In this document: positions 15,506-25,300 of the stretch, one piece after another | Layout: every line of letters starts with the position of its first letter | Numbering within the stretch: the first letter of the stretch is position 1 | DNA from: a virus | Strand: one strand, 5' to 3' | DNA: 38,222 bases | Virus record (IMG/VR): IMGVR_UViG_3300020347_000012 | Location: 1-38,222 of that record | Position numbers and translations under genes: made by a program | The notes under the pieces: model-generated | Seen by the model: the letters and a program-made list of their open reading frames with translations, nothing else | Databases searched by the model: none | Told to the model about the DNA's origin: nothing

Positions 15506-18500
15506 ATGTCAATTAAAAAAGAAAACTTACATTTCTTTAATAAAAAAGGAAACAACCTAAACTTATTTTATGATTCTGTTTCTGGATTGTACAGAGGAAA
15601 CTATGTTCTTAGTGAAAATGCCATTTCGGTAGATTTAATTGAATCGGAACAAATAATTATATTAGAAAAAGTTTATAGTGCAGAATATCAAAAATTTATG
15701 TACGTAAAACCTACGAATGTAGATAACGATGCACAAGAAATATTATTTGAAATAGATAAAACTTCAACAGACGAATTCTTTACGTTTGACATCACTTTAG
15801 ATGATAAAACATACTATATAGACAAAGGAACTAATCAGTCCGTAGAAGCGACCTATGATGCCTCATTTACGAATGTTTCAATAGCAGGGACTACCTATAC
15901 AAATATACCGAATTCTTTTGAAATAAACAAATTACAAGAGAACTATTCAACGGCAAATATAGGGTTTTCATCGAAAGTTGAAAATTCATTTGTAGGTAAA
16001 GTAAACATGTATTTCAAAACAGGGGCAACTAAAGTTCAGATAGGAGAATTATTTTTATTTGTAGATACAGTAGCGGAAGATACAAGATTACCCCTGATGT
16101 TAGAAACACTAGGACATACTTTGAATACCAAAGATTTCTTGATATTTGATTCTACGAATGTAAATGAAGAAGATATTGATTTTGCAATTGTTAACAAAAA
16201 AAGAAAAGAACTTTTACTTGAATTTCATAATATTTTTCCGTATCTTGGTTCATATAAAGCACTCATTAATATAATTAAATATTTCGGTTATGAATCGGTT
16301 GCCATAAAAGAGTATTGGAAAAATGTAAAAGTTGATTCAGCCAATTTTGGTAAACTAAGACCGGTTGATATAGAAAGTGTATTATTGAATTCTAATAATA
16401 CAAAAGAACTTTCTGACTTATTCCCATCAAAAGTATATTCAAAGACTAATAAATTTGGTATGTACTATCAAATCACAGAAGAAACTGGACAATATGATGA
16501 GGATGGTTTACCTATAACTAAAGAATCTTTCGAATTTACAATTGATGAAATATTAGTTAAATTATATGCACTTAAAGATAAGTTAAAGAAATATTTCTTA
16601 CCACTAAACAGTAGAATAATTGATATTGTAGGGGAAGCACTTTATTATACAAAGGTAGAATTGAATTATTGGAATTCAGTTAATAGAGTTGATGATGTAG
16701 ATATAAATATAAATCCGACCTTTGAAGTGTTTCCACGTAAACATGGATTCATAGAAGATTTGAGACCACTACAATGGTTAGGTGTAAAAATAAGCCCTGA
16801 CTTATTATTAGATGGTTCAGCAAATTTAAAAGTACGAGAATTTACTCTTACTAATTCATTTTTTCGAAATAAATTAAAAATATTTGATAGTGTTTCTGGA
16901 GTAGGTTTCGAAATAGAAGCTGACTATAAAAGTACAAATAAATCAAACGCACTAAAATTATACGAAGGTCTTATTAAATTAGGAGCACCTTTCGATGAAT
17001 TTTATATAACAGTAGATGACAATAAAATACTTTTTGTTGAAAAAGAAAATACTGGTGCCGTTTTAACATCTTATGTAGAACAAGGTGCATATGCATCATC
17101 TATACCTGTACTTTCTTTTCAAGATTACCTAAACGGAGCTCAACCAATAAGTACGTATCAAAAAGCATATTTACAATTCTTTTTTGATAGAGATTTTAAA
17201 TTGTCTGAATTAGACAATAATGAAAATATTCCTGTTGGATATCCTATAATTTTAAAAAATACAAGTTTTGATATTACTTGGTCAGATGCAAATCTTACTT
17301 GGAATAGTGTAGATGAAAAAAGAAATTACAATGATTTCAATTTTTCAAGTGCATCAGGATTTCCAACATCGGCATATAATAGTGGCGTTGACCCATTTAG
17401 TGGAGTTTCTTGGGATGATATAGGTAATGCTAATTTCTACGAAATACAATGGTATATTTACAAAGAAGCAAATTCAGTTTCACCTTTTTGGTCAAGTACT
17501 GTAAAAGGGTCACTATCTGATTTTAAAGAATGGGCGGTTAATTTACCTCATCCAGGAGATTATACGGTTGAATTGACTTTATTTGATATGTACGGTTCAT
17601 ATAGTAAAAATACTGAAATAAATCATATTACAGTTGAACAAAAGAATCCTAACTTTACGGCTTGGAAAATAAAAGATTTAAGTGATGTTAAATGGGATGA
17701 CTTAGAAGATTTAACTTGGGATGAAATGGGCAGTTCTTGGGAATTACCTTTCTTACCGAATACAAATACAGACGATGCTATTTTAGCATGGCATAGTATA
17801 GATAGAGTAGAATTTTATCAAAACTTAGTTAAACAAAATGCTGTTTTACGAAGTAAAGGAGATATAAATTCAAAAACTTGGAAAAACATTGGAGATAATG
17901 TTACTTGGGATGATGTTGACCACTTATATTGGGATGATTTAAGTAGTACTTATACTAAATTCTATATCAAAGATTTGAATTTATTAAGTGCTGGAAATGA
18001 TATTACAGTAAAAGATAGTGCTGGAAACACATTAGAAAATTGGAGTGAATTTACATTGAATCTGACGGGAAATAAATACGTTGATTTAGTTCAACAATTA
18101 AGTTCTTTAAGTGAAACTACAAATCCTATTTTATCAAGTTTTATTTATGAATACAGACCAATAATAAAATACGGAGTTCCGACTATTCATCAAATAATTG
18201 CAGTATCTAAGAATTTTGAAAAACCTAAAAAATATTTCTTTAGTAGTTCTTCTATTAACGATATTTCAAATTTCAATACACCAATGAATGGATTCGGTGC
18301 TGTTGGTGATGCCGGTTCTAGTTTTGATATTTACGGATTCAATAATTTTTATGCAATAGGTGGAACAGGAGCTACAGACCAATCTATAACTATTGATAAT
18401 ATATCTTATACTATTCCATCAAGTATTCAAACTTTATCAGCATTGGCTACTGATTTGAATACGAATTCTCCATTTGATGAATGGGGATTTAATATAGTAC

Positions 18501-18928
18501 AATCTTATCAAGGTGCAACAGCACCATATAACGATGAAAAAATATTGGCATTTAAAAAATTGTTGTCGAGTAACGAAATTAATATTATTAAATACAATAA
18601 GGTTTATGGAACTAAATACGCAAGAAGCATTACAACTAATGCAACTTGGAATAGTTTAGATGTTCTTTACTATCAAAGAGATGTAAAGCCATTTACTCAA
18701 ATTTATTTTAATTACGACATTTCGTGGATGCCTGGATTTAAAAATCCTAAATGGAAAATAACGAAAGTTGGAACAGGAGAAGAAGTATTTAGTTGGTTGA
18801 ATAAATATATGGTATACCTTTTTACTGATGAAGGAGAATATAATATTTCTTTAGAATTAGAAGATACCAACGGAAATAAAAAAACTATAACAAAAAACGG
18901 ATTGATTAGAGTAAAATCATACGAATAA
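15506..18928 (+). CDS. Large baseplate wedge protein, gp7-like/tail-protein-I-like, 1140 aa
   Basis: It follows the gp6-like gene and has the size of T4 gp7 (1032 aa). Residues about 236-272 (ELLLEFHNIFPYLGSYKALI, then YFGYESVAIKEYW) resemble the P2 gpI / gp7 helical core that docks on gp6. Residues about 590-820 and 1048-1060 carry a degenerate W-D/N-D/S repeat: GVSWDDIG, VKWDDLEDLTWDEM, VTWDDVDHLYWDDL, ATWNSLDVLYY. Two PKD/Ig-like strand clusters are seen, at about 682-710 (GDYTVELTLFDMYGSY) and at the C-terminus (GEYNISLELEDTNGNK). The Ig-like domains point to exposure on the baseplate rim. The gp7 equivalence rests mainly on position, size and the helical core. Confidence 0.6.
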   Translation: MSIKKENLHFFNKKGNNLNLFYDSVSGLYRGNYVLSENAISVDLIESEQIIILEKVYSAEYQKFMYVKPTNVDNDAQEILFEIDKTSTDEFFTFDITLDDKTYYIDKGTNQSVEATYDASFTNVSIAGTTYTNIPNSFEINKLQENYSTANIGFSSKVENSFVGKVNMYFKTGATKVQIGELFLFVDTVAEDTRLPLMLETLGHTLNTKDFLIFDSTNVNEEDIDFAIVNKKRKELLLEFHNIFPYLGSYKALINIIKYFGYESVAIKEYWKNVKVDSANFGKLRPVDIESVLLNSNNTKELSDLFPSKVYSKTNKFGMYYQITEETGQYDEDGLPITKESFEFTIDEILVKLYALKDKLKKYFLPLNSRIIDIVGEALYYTKVELNYWNSVNRVDDVDININPTFEVFPRKHGFIEDLRPLQWLGVKISPDLLLDGSANLKVREFTLTNSFFRNKLKIFDSVSGVGFEIEADYKSTNKSNALKLYEGLIKLGAPFDEFYITVDDNKILFVEKENTGAVLTSYVEQGAYASSIPVLSFQDYLNGAQPISTYQKAYLQFFFDRDFKLSELDNNENIPVGYPIILKNTSFDITWSDANLTWNSVDEKRNYNDFNFSSASGFPTSAYNSGVDPFSGVSWDDIGNANFYEIQWYIYKEANSVSPFWSSTVKGSLSDFKEWAVNLPHPGDYTVELTLFDMYGSYSKNTEINHITVEQKNPNFTAWKIKDLSDVKWDDLEDLTWDEMGSSWELPFLPNTNTDDAILAWHSIDRVEFYQNLVKQNAVLRSKGDINSKTWKNIGDNVTWDDVDHLYWDDLSSTYTKFYIKDLNLLSAGNDITVKDSAGNTLENWSEFTLNLTGNKYVDLVQQLSSLSETTNPILSSFIYEYRPIIKYGVPTIHQIIAVSKNFEKPKKYFFSSSSINDISNFNTPMNGFGAVGDAGSSFDIYGFNNFYAIGGTGATDQSITIDNISYTIPSSIQTLSALATDLNTNSPFDEWGFNIVQSYQGATAPYNDEKILAFKKLLSSNEINIIKYNKVYGTKYARSITTNATWNSLDVLYYQRDVKPFTQIYFNYDISWMPGFKNPKWKITKVGTGEEVFSWLNKYMVYLFTDEGEYNISLELEDTNGNKKTITKNGLIRVKSYE

Positions 18929-18946
18929 AAATTAAAATTAAAAAAG

Positions 18947-19471
18947 ATGGCGATAACAATTACAACATTACAAGGTACAAATTCATTATCAGCAGATAGA
19001 ATAACTATTAATGATAATTTTAAGATAAATACCGATGCTATCAATAATATTTTAGGTGTTGTTGATACAACGATTGGTTTGATTGACAATACTGGATTAG
19101 GTGGTTCAAATCAAACTATTAAAACTGAAGGTATTGTTCTTACTACTTCAGGAGTTGATGTTCAAGGTGGAAATGTAAGTATTTCATCGGGAAGTTTTAA
19201 AGCAACAACCAATGGTTCTTTTTTACAACTAGGTGCAGACAATTCTAAAATTATTGATACAATTATTACTGTTGGTGCTGTAAATAAACACTTTATTGGT
19301 GCGACTGGATTTGATGGAATTCAAATTTCAGAAATGACAACTGCAGAAATTACTGCAATAACAAGTTTATTAACAACAACTAGTCCAAAAATACTTACTT
19401 TCGATTCAACACTTAAAAAATTGAAGTTCTGGAATGGTACTGCTTTTGAAACTATTACAAGTGCTGTTTAG
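18947..19471 (+). CDS. Short fibre-like protein, 174 aa
   Basis: The N-terminus (about residues 14-36) contains SADRITINDNFKINTDAINN, like the virion-attachment segment of phage fibre proteins ('iNdNF..l...in'); a related segment, EKVNFNFDQLILAGGG, begins the 1257-aa fibre later in the window. Residues about 60-100 show repeated short strands (GIVLTTSGVDVQGGNVSISS) as in trimeric beta-helical fibres. It ends with a compact KLKFWNGTAFETITSAV unit, typical of phage fibre tips. A small trimeric baseplate fibre or plug is likely. Confidence 0.6.
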   Translation: MAITITTLQGTNSLSADRITINDNFKINTDAINNILGVVDTTIGLIDNTGLGGSNQTIKTEGIVLTTSGVDVQGGNVSISSGSFKATTNGSFLQLGADNSKIIDTIITVGAVNKHFIGATGFDGIQISEMTTAEITAITSLLTTTSPKILTFDSTLKKLKFWNGTAFETITSAV

Positions 19472-19477
19472 AATGAT

Positions 19478-19485
19478 TATAAATA
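19478..19485 (+). promoter_or_regulatory. TATAAATA, exact T4-type late box
   Basis: GATTATAAATA lies just after the stop of the 174-aa gene; it contains TATAAATA, identical to the T4 late-promoter consensus. It is about 97 nt before the next ATG, so it would give a long leader. A TATTAAATA copy lies much closer to that start. Confidence 0.35.
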
Positions 19486-19506
19486 ACGACCTATTTTTAA
19501 AATAAC

Positions 19507-19537
19507 TTGCAATTGTCGAATATTATTCGTATATTGT
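19507..19537 (+). promoter_or_regulatory. Possible host-type promoter (TTG ... TATATTGT)
   Basis: TTG at 19507-19509 and TATATTGT at 19530-19537 are about 20 nt apart. This approaches the Bacteroidota primary-sigma pattern TTG-N19-TAnnTTTG, but one T of the -7 box is missing. A short hairpin, CGAAT-ATT-ATTCG, lies between the two elements (19518-19530). Weak evidence. Confidence 0.25.
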
Positions 19538-19554
19538 ATAATGGGGGTTTAAAA

Positions 19555-19563
19555 TATTAAATA
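19555..19563 (+). promoter_or_regulatory. TATTAAATA variant late-promoter-like motif
   Basis: TATTAAATA ends 19 nt before the ATG of the 166-aa gene, matching the preferred spacing. It differs from the main motif only in its first base. Confidence 0.42.
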
Positions 19564-19582
19564 TAGAAAATAAAAAATAAAA

Positions 19583-20083
19583 ATGAAAAACTTAGAAGAA
19601 TTTACAAGTCTTAACGAAAGTGGATATAACCCTGAAAAGGAAAGACCTAAAAATAGAGAAGAAGCTATCGCTATTTTGGTAAAGTATTTTAATAAAGATG
19701 AAAGGTCTTATAATAATTCACCTACTAATAAGCAAACGGAGAAAAAATGGACTTATAATAAATTAAAAAATTACATAGCTGATTTACATAGTGGAAAAAC
19801 ATTCTATATAAAAGAAGAATTTACAGTAGATATAGGAGGTGGAATTGCTACATCAAATCCATTTTACGATGAATCTGGTAGACAGTATTCAGAAAAATTA
19901 TCTCCTAAAGCAATGAGAGCACTAAAAGGAACTGAATTAGGTAGAGCAATTCTTGCTTTTGAAGATATAGTAGATGAATATATAAATTGGAAACAATCAG
20001 CTCCAGGTGGAGAAGAAGATGATTACTTAGATGTAAGAATAAAAGGATTAAAAGATTCAATCAAATATCTTAATAGTATTTAA
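19583..20083 (+). CDS. Hypothetical protein, 166 aa
   Basis: The protein begins MKNLEEFTSLNESG, then a Lys/Glu-rich helical region, a Gly-rich turn (DIGGGIATSNPFYDESG, about residues 93-109) and further helices. I do not recognise it. It stands alone between a 111-nt upstream gap holding several promoter-like elements and a 135-nt downstream gap holding two hairpins, so it is probably a single-gene transcript with its own control. That isolation suggests a regulatory or accessory role, or a virion protein needed at a different level from its neighbours. Confidence 0.7.
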   Translation: MKNLEEFTSLNESGYNPEKERPKNREEAIAILVKYFNKDERSYNNSPTNKQTEKKWTYNKLKNYIADLHSGKTFYIKEEFTVDIGGGIATSNPFYDESGRQYSEKLSPKAMRALKGTELGRAILAFEDIVDEYINWKQSAPGGEEDDYLDVRIKGLKDSIKYLNSI

Positions 20084-20111
20084 GTAAAGCTATTTTTTAC
20101 ATTAATGACAC

Positions 20112-20137
20112 TTTTTGTAAATTATAGTTTACAAAAA
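20112..20137. terminator. Perfect 10-bp A/T-rich hairpin
   Basis: TTTTTGTAAA (20112-20121) pairs perfectly with TTTACAAAAA (20128-20137) around a 6-nt loop. It is not followed by a T run on the + strand, so on its own it is more likely an RNA-stabilising or processing hairpin than a terminator. A true terminator follows 17 nt later. Confidence 0.45.
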
Positions 20138-20154
20138 CAACTAATTTTAATTTT

Positions 20155-20184
20155 AAAACCTACTACAATTAGTAGGTTTTTTTC
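20155..20184 (+). terminator. Rho-independent terminator, copy 1 of repeated stem
   Basis: AAAACCTACTA (20155-20165) pairs with TAGTAGGTTTT (20170-20180) around the 4-nt loop CAAT, followed by TTTC. The same 11-bp stem with a different loop recurs at 26485-26511. Both copies are followed within a few bases by GATTAAATA. Confidence 0.82.
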
Positions 20185-20187
20185 TTT

Positions 20188-20196
20188 GATTAAATA
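20188..20196 (+). promoter_or_regulatory. GATTAAATA late-promoter-like motif before the 697-aa gene
   Basis: TTTGATTAAATA directly follows the terminator T run and ends 22 nt before the ATG of the 697-aa structural gene. Confidence 0.58.
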
Positions 20197-20218
20197 AATA
20201 AAACTAATATAAAATAAT

Positions 20219-22312
20219 ATGGCTACACCACTATTAAGACCTTTACGCACACAAGGTGGAACAATTTATGTTTTTAACAGTGCAGCAAATGATATTGCAA
20301 AAACTTTTAGTGATGATAATGTTAGATTTACATTTAGTAAATTTGCAGCTTTAGATTTACCTAAAGTTAATATTCCAAGTAGTAATTCTAACAATATAGT
20401 TTGGCAAGCATTAGGAAACAGAGCAAATACTACCGGAGCAACTGCTTGGAGTAGTAATACGGTTATTACCGATTTACTTGGTGTTAATCAACAACAAAAT
20501 ACATATATTGCAAATAGTTTTCAAAATTATGTTTTGAATTGGGAAAACATAGTTCTTAATAAACAAAATTCTATTGGTAATTTATACGATACAAGCACTA
20601 ATCAAACAGTAACAGAAAGAATATTTTGGAAATGGTTGGCTGATTTAGGTGCAATAAGATTTGATAATGCAACTTTGAATGTAGATTCAAATGTTGCTAA
20701 TATGTTTGTAGAAGAAGGACAAAATACTACCGATTCTAGCAAAGATACTTATAATAGGGTAGTAAAATATTTAGGTGATATTGATTTGATTAACAATGTC
20801 AATAGAGGTGGAGAAGCATATACACAAGTTTACTTACATATGCCATCAGAACACGGAAACACACCTACGGTTTTGTTTAATACTCTTTCTGATGCTAATT
20901 ACAATACTAATATACAATGGTCAGGTACAAATGGAGATGACATCGAAGGTAGAACTGCAGCCGCAGACCCGAGAATGTCAATCAATGCATATTTTGCCAA
21001 TAGTACAAGTGATTATTATACAACAGAAAATACATTTGGTGCAACAGCAAATACGACTATAAAAGTTGCAACCGATTTAAGTTTTACTAATCAATTTAAT
21101 GTAAAGGTATCCAATATGGATGGTGCAATCATTGATTGGGATAGTGCAAAATATACTAAAGTAACAAGTAATGCAAGTGTAAATTCTATTGCAGAATTAA
21201 ATGCAACAGCAGAAGCTGAAAATTTTGCTTTCAATACCGTATTACTTTATTATGATATTTTTAATGAATCGGATGGTTCTCTTGTAAAAAGAAACCTTTA
21301 TGGTGTTTTGTTTATTGATGATTTCGAAGAAACTATAAGTGCAGGTTCAGAATTAAAATCGTTTTCTAAATTTAAACCTAATCCAATAACTAAATTAAAC
21401 GGAAATGCATATTCATTAAAAACAAATATAAAATTTGATACTAGTGCTGATAATGTAGGTGTAGAAAGAAGTATAAATGAATATTCAACATTTTCTATGG
21501 ATTTGTTTTCGGACGCAATGGTTCAATTACAAGATGCAACAGAAAATTTTGTTACTCAACAACTTTCAATATTAGATATAACTACTAAAGTAGATAATTT
21601 AGAAAAGTTTTATTTCAATCAAGCAACTATTGATGAATTGAATGCTAAAATTACTGCACTACAAACCTCTGTACAAAATTCATTAATTGCATTAGAAAGT
21701 CCTACTACTATAATTGAATTAATTAGAAATAATAGTACAAGGTTAAACAAATTGGCAGCTGGGGAATTAACAAGTGATTTATCTTATGATTTAAGTCCTT
21801 TCGTACAAGGACCTGGATTGAAATTAGATAAATCCGTTCCTGATAAAGTAATACTTAGTAACGTAGTTCAAAAATATAACTATTTCCCTGTATGTTATAA
21901 TGTTTCAAAAAATTTGAATTATACATCCGGAAATGGGATAACAGATACAACTTCAGTTTCTTATAGTACAAAAAACAATATAATTAATTTAGGTCAATTT
22001 ACGAATTACTTTAAGAATGATTCGACTGAAAGTTTAAATATAGACAATGATGTTATTATAAATATAGATGATACGGTTGAAAAATTTCAAACCGGTCAAG
22101 TTTATAGAATTGTTTTTGATAAAGGTTTCTCATTAGCAAGCACTAGAAATCTGTACATATATACAGATGCCGAAAATAAAAGAAACTTAGGTTCATACAA
22201 ATGGTTAATGACTAAATTAAGTAATGTTGATTTATCAGGAACTAGACCTATAATTGAAATAATTTGTACAAATGCCAATACGTATTCATTTACAATTGAC
22301 ATTTTAAGATAA
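20219..22312 (+). CDS. Virion structural protein, 697 aa, with central coiled coil
   Basis: The N-terminus (TQGGTIYVFNSAANDIAKTF, then FSKFAALDLPKVNIP) and the segment GVERSINEYSTFSMDLFSDA (about residues 415-434) are of a type I associate with baseplate or tail proteins of very large phages. Residues about 434-495 form a coiled coil (QQLSILDITTKVDNLEKFYF, ELNAKITALQTSV), and the C-terminal 150 residues are beta-rich. There is no enzymatic motif. It begins a new transcript after the duplicated terminator-promoter arrangement. A peripheral baseplate role is likely; I cannot match it to a T4 protein. Confidence 0.65.
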   Translation: MATPLLRPLRTQGGTIYVFNSAANDIAKTFSDDNVRFTFSKFAALDLPKVNIPSSNSNNIVWQALGNRANTTGATAWSSNTVITDLLGVNQQQNTYIANSFQNYVLNWENIVLNKQNSIGNLYDTSTNQTVTERIFWKWLADLGAIRFDNATLNVDSNVANMFVEEGQNTTDSSKDTYNRVVKYLGDIDLINNVNRGGEAYTQVYLHMPSEHGNTPTVLFNTLSDANYNTNIQWSGTNGDDIEGRTAAADPRMSINAYFANSTSDYYTTENTFGATANTTIKVATDLSFTNQFNVKVSNMDGAIIDWDSAKYTKVTSNASVNSIAELNATAEAENFAFNTVLLYYDIFNESDGSLVKRNLYGVLFIDDFEETISAGSELKSFSKFKPNPITKLNGNAYSLKTNIKFDTSADNVGVERSINEYSTFSMDLFSDAMVQLQDATENFVTQQLSILDITTKVDNLEKFYFNQATIDELNAKITALQTSVQNSLIALESPTTIIELIRNNSTRLNKLAAGELTSDLSYDLSPFVQGPGLKLDKSVPDKVILSNVVQKYNYFPVCYNVSKNLNYTSGNGITDTTSVSYSTKNNIINLGQFTNYFKNDSTESLNIDNDVIINIDDTVEKFQTGQVYRIVFDKGFSLASTRNLYIYTDAENKRNLGSYKWLMTKLSNVDLSGTRPIIEIICTNANTYSFTIDILR

Positions 22313-22321
22313 TATTAAATA
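22313..22321 (+). promoter_or_regulatory. TATTAAATA variant late-promoter-like motif
   Basis: TATTAAATA begins at the first base after the stop codon of the 697-aa gene and ends 24 nt before the ATG of the 1151-aa gene, consistent with the common spacing. Confidence 0.42.
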
Positions 22322-22345
22322 CATAAAGAAAATACAATAAGCGAT

Positions 22346-25300
22346 ATGTCAGACGTAAAGAATAGTTTAAGTTCAATTGTGGACAATCTTATAAAACTAC
22401 AAAGAAACAACACCGAAATTTTAACAAAACTTTCTGCGGTTGTTAATAGTGATGCAGATGTAGTAACATTAACTTTAGAAGATATTGCAAATGACAATAT
22501 CAAAACAGTAACTATTCCAAGTTTCGGTGCCTTAAAAAAAGATATCGAAAGACTTGATGAAAACATAACGCAAATATCAGCATTGAATAATAAAGATGCT
22601 AGTGTTCAATTACCGGACGGAACTTTTAGAACTATTGTAAAATCTACACTAAAGAAAAGTGCTGATGATATAGTAAAAGTTCAAACACCTACTGGTTTTA
22701 AATCTAAAAGTAATTGGTTCTTTGAATCTTTCTTGAATCCTTTATTGTATGTTGGATTAAATTTTCCAACCCAGTTAGACCCTGATACAACAAAGGTTAA
22801 AATGCAAAAGTTTATTTTGAATCTAGATACCGAAGCAAAATTAAATATTTTCAATTTGCAAATCAAGAATAATCCTGATTTGTCTTATGCAGACTTTTTA
22901 GACCTTATCAATACAAATGGTATTTTATATACAATTGATGATGATGTTTTAGACTTACCACCCGTAGAACCTAGATTTTACGGAAACTTTTCTGTATTAA
23001 GAGTATTTGAATCAACAGAAAATATAGTAGTTGATGGTGTTGATACTACCAAGAAAACGCAAAAGTTTCAATTAGATAAAATAACCTACAATGATAAAAA
23101 TTCTAGTACTTTAGAAACTCAACAATTAAAAGTTGGTGATTCTTTACTAGTTAATAAAAATGATAAAAGTACAAGATATAAAGTTACGGGAATAGATTTC
23201 GAAACATTTACGATTTCTGTTATTCTTGCAGAAGGTTATGATTCAGTTAATATAGGGGCTGATAATTTATCTTTTTATCCTGTTGAAGCAATATCACCAG
23301 AAATTAGAGTTGGAATTGGATTCAACGAATACCTTTCTGTATTTTTAAAACCTATAAATCCGGATTCAAATAGACCAGCTGATAACTATTCTCCTGGAAT
23401 TAGTTTTTATTCTAATGAATTGACAATAAAAGACACGGATAGTGTAGTTAAAACATTAGATACTTACTATCAAGAAAAAGTAGTAGATTTTGGTGCCGTT
23501 TTATTTTCTATGACACAAGAAAATATTCCACCAGTTTCAAAAGCAATCGTTCCAAATGTTCCACAAGCAGTAGTAAACGATTTTAAAGTTGTTCAAATTA
23601 ACAAACATGCAACTGACGGACAATCTAACGAAGATATTAAATCACTTAATAAAGAAAAGTTATCATTAAAAAGTGAACTAGGAGATTTAGACAAAGCAAT
23701 TTCTACGAAAAGACAACAAATTTCTACTAAGAATTATAAGTCAGACATTGAAAGAGATTCGGATAACAACCAACTACAAACTTTAATAGAAAAAAGAGCT
23801 GCAACCGAATCACTTTATAATTCAGTAGTTTCTGATATTCTAACAAAAGCAGAAGATAAAACAACTTCAACTGCCAATGCAAAATATAGAGTTAGAGGTT
23901 TTTGGCCTTTACCTGAAAATAGAATTGCAACCGATGGTTCGGAACAAAGTGTAATTCAATTTAAGATTCAATATAGATATCTTACAAAAGGAGGTGCTGC
24001 AAATAATTTACAAGAATTTGACTTTTCGGATGCAGATGGAAATACTCAAAAGGGAGTTTATTCTAATTGGGTTTCTATGAAATCGCCTTTAAGAGAAAGA
24101 TATTTCGATGCTGATACCGGTAGGTATTATTGGAAAGAACAAGATACTGAAAACGGAGAACAAGTTAATATAAATCAACTTGATATTCCAATTAGACCAA
24201 ATGAAACAGTAGAAATAAAAATAAAATCACTTTCGGAAGCTGGTTATCCAGCAAATCCTATTGAATCTGAATTTTGTAATATTATATCTATTGAATTTCC
24301 AGACGATTTGGGTATTTCTAAAGATATTTTATCAATTATTGATGAAACTAACAACGAAAAAGTAAAAGTTAGGTTAAATGAAGATTTAACTGAAAGAGGA
24401 GTTTATACTCATATCAATGACCAATTTGTTCAAAATAGTATAACTTGGAAACACCAATCGGCAAATATTGCTTCTGGTTTTCTTTCCGAAGAAAGAAATG
24501 TAATTAGTTTATTAGATTACTTGAAAAGTTTAGAAGATAAAATTTCATCTTTAGAAGCACAAATAAATAAGACCGTTGGTATTTTACTTATTAAAGTAGA
24601 GGATGAAAGTGGTAATCAAAAAATTGTTCAAAATAATACAACAGTTCCGATTTTTGCCGGAAACTATAAAGATGAAGTTTCTTCTTTGGATGAACCTAAA
24701 GGAACTATAATAACTAAAAACTATTTTATTAGAATAGAAAATGATGCTGCAACACCTATTCAATTATCGGCTGCTTTAAAAAGTAATGTTTCATCATTGG
24801 CTTTTGATAATGATGGGAGTAAATTTGAACAAGCTTCAACTCAATATAGTACTTTACCATCTTTGGGATTAAGTAATCCAGCAAATGAAGATATTACTAA
24901 TCCCAATCATACTGCTTATAATTTACCTTATCAGAGTGCACAAGTAAAAGGTCAATTTATATATTCAAGGGGTAGTGATATTACTACTACCAAAGACCTT
25001 TTTGAAGCACCTAATACTATTTTAGGTAATATGCATAGATTTGAAAATAATATTTCGACAACAACTATTAATAACTATAAAGTAAATAGTAATTTCTTTA
25101 TTTGGGATGGTGTTCAAACAACATCGGGCGTTGTTAATGGTCACGAAGCAAGTACTGTAACCTTTGACCCTAATCAAGTATATGTACATTGTCAACATCC
25201 GGATTTATTCAATACAAATACAATAGTAAATGATGAATGGATAGATAAAAACACTTCTATTTCAAGAGCTAGCAATCTAAATGTTTTTGCCAACCCAACA

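Noticed and set aside
19514-19530. Riboswitch or structured regulatory RNA before the 166-aa gene
   Set aside because: Only a 5-bp hairpin (CGAAT/ATTCG) is found; no larger conserved fold can be drawn.
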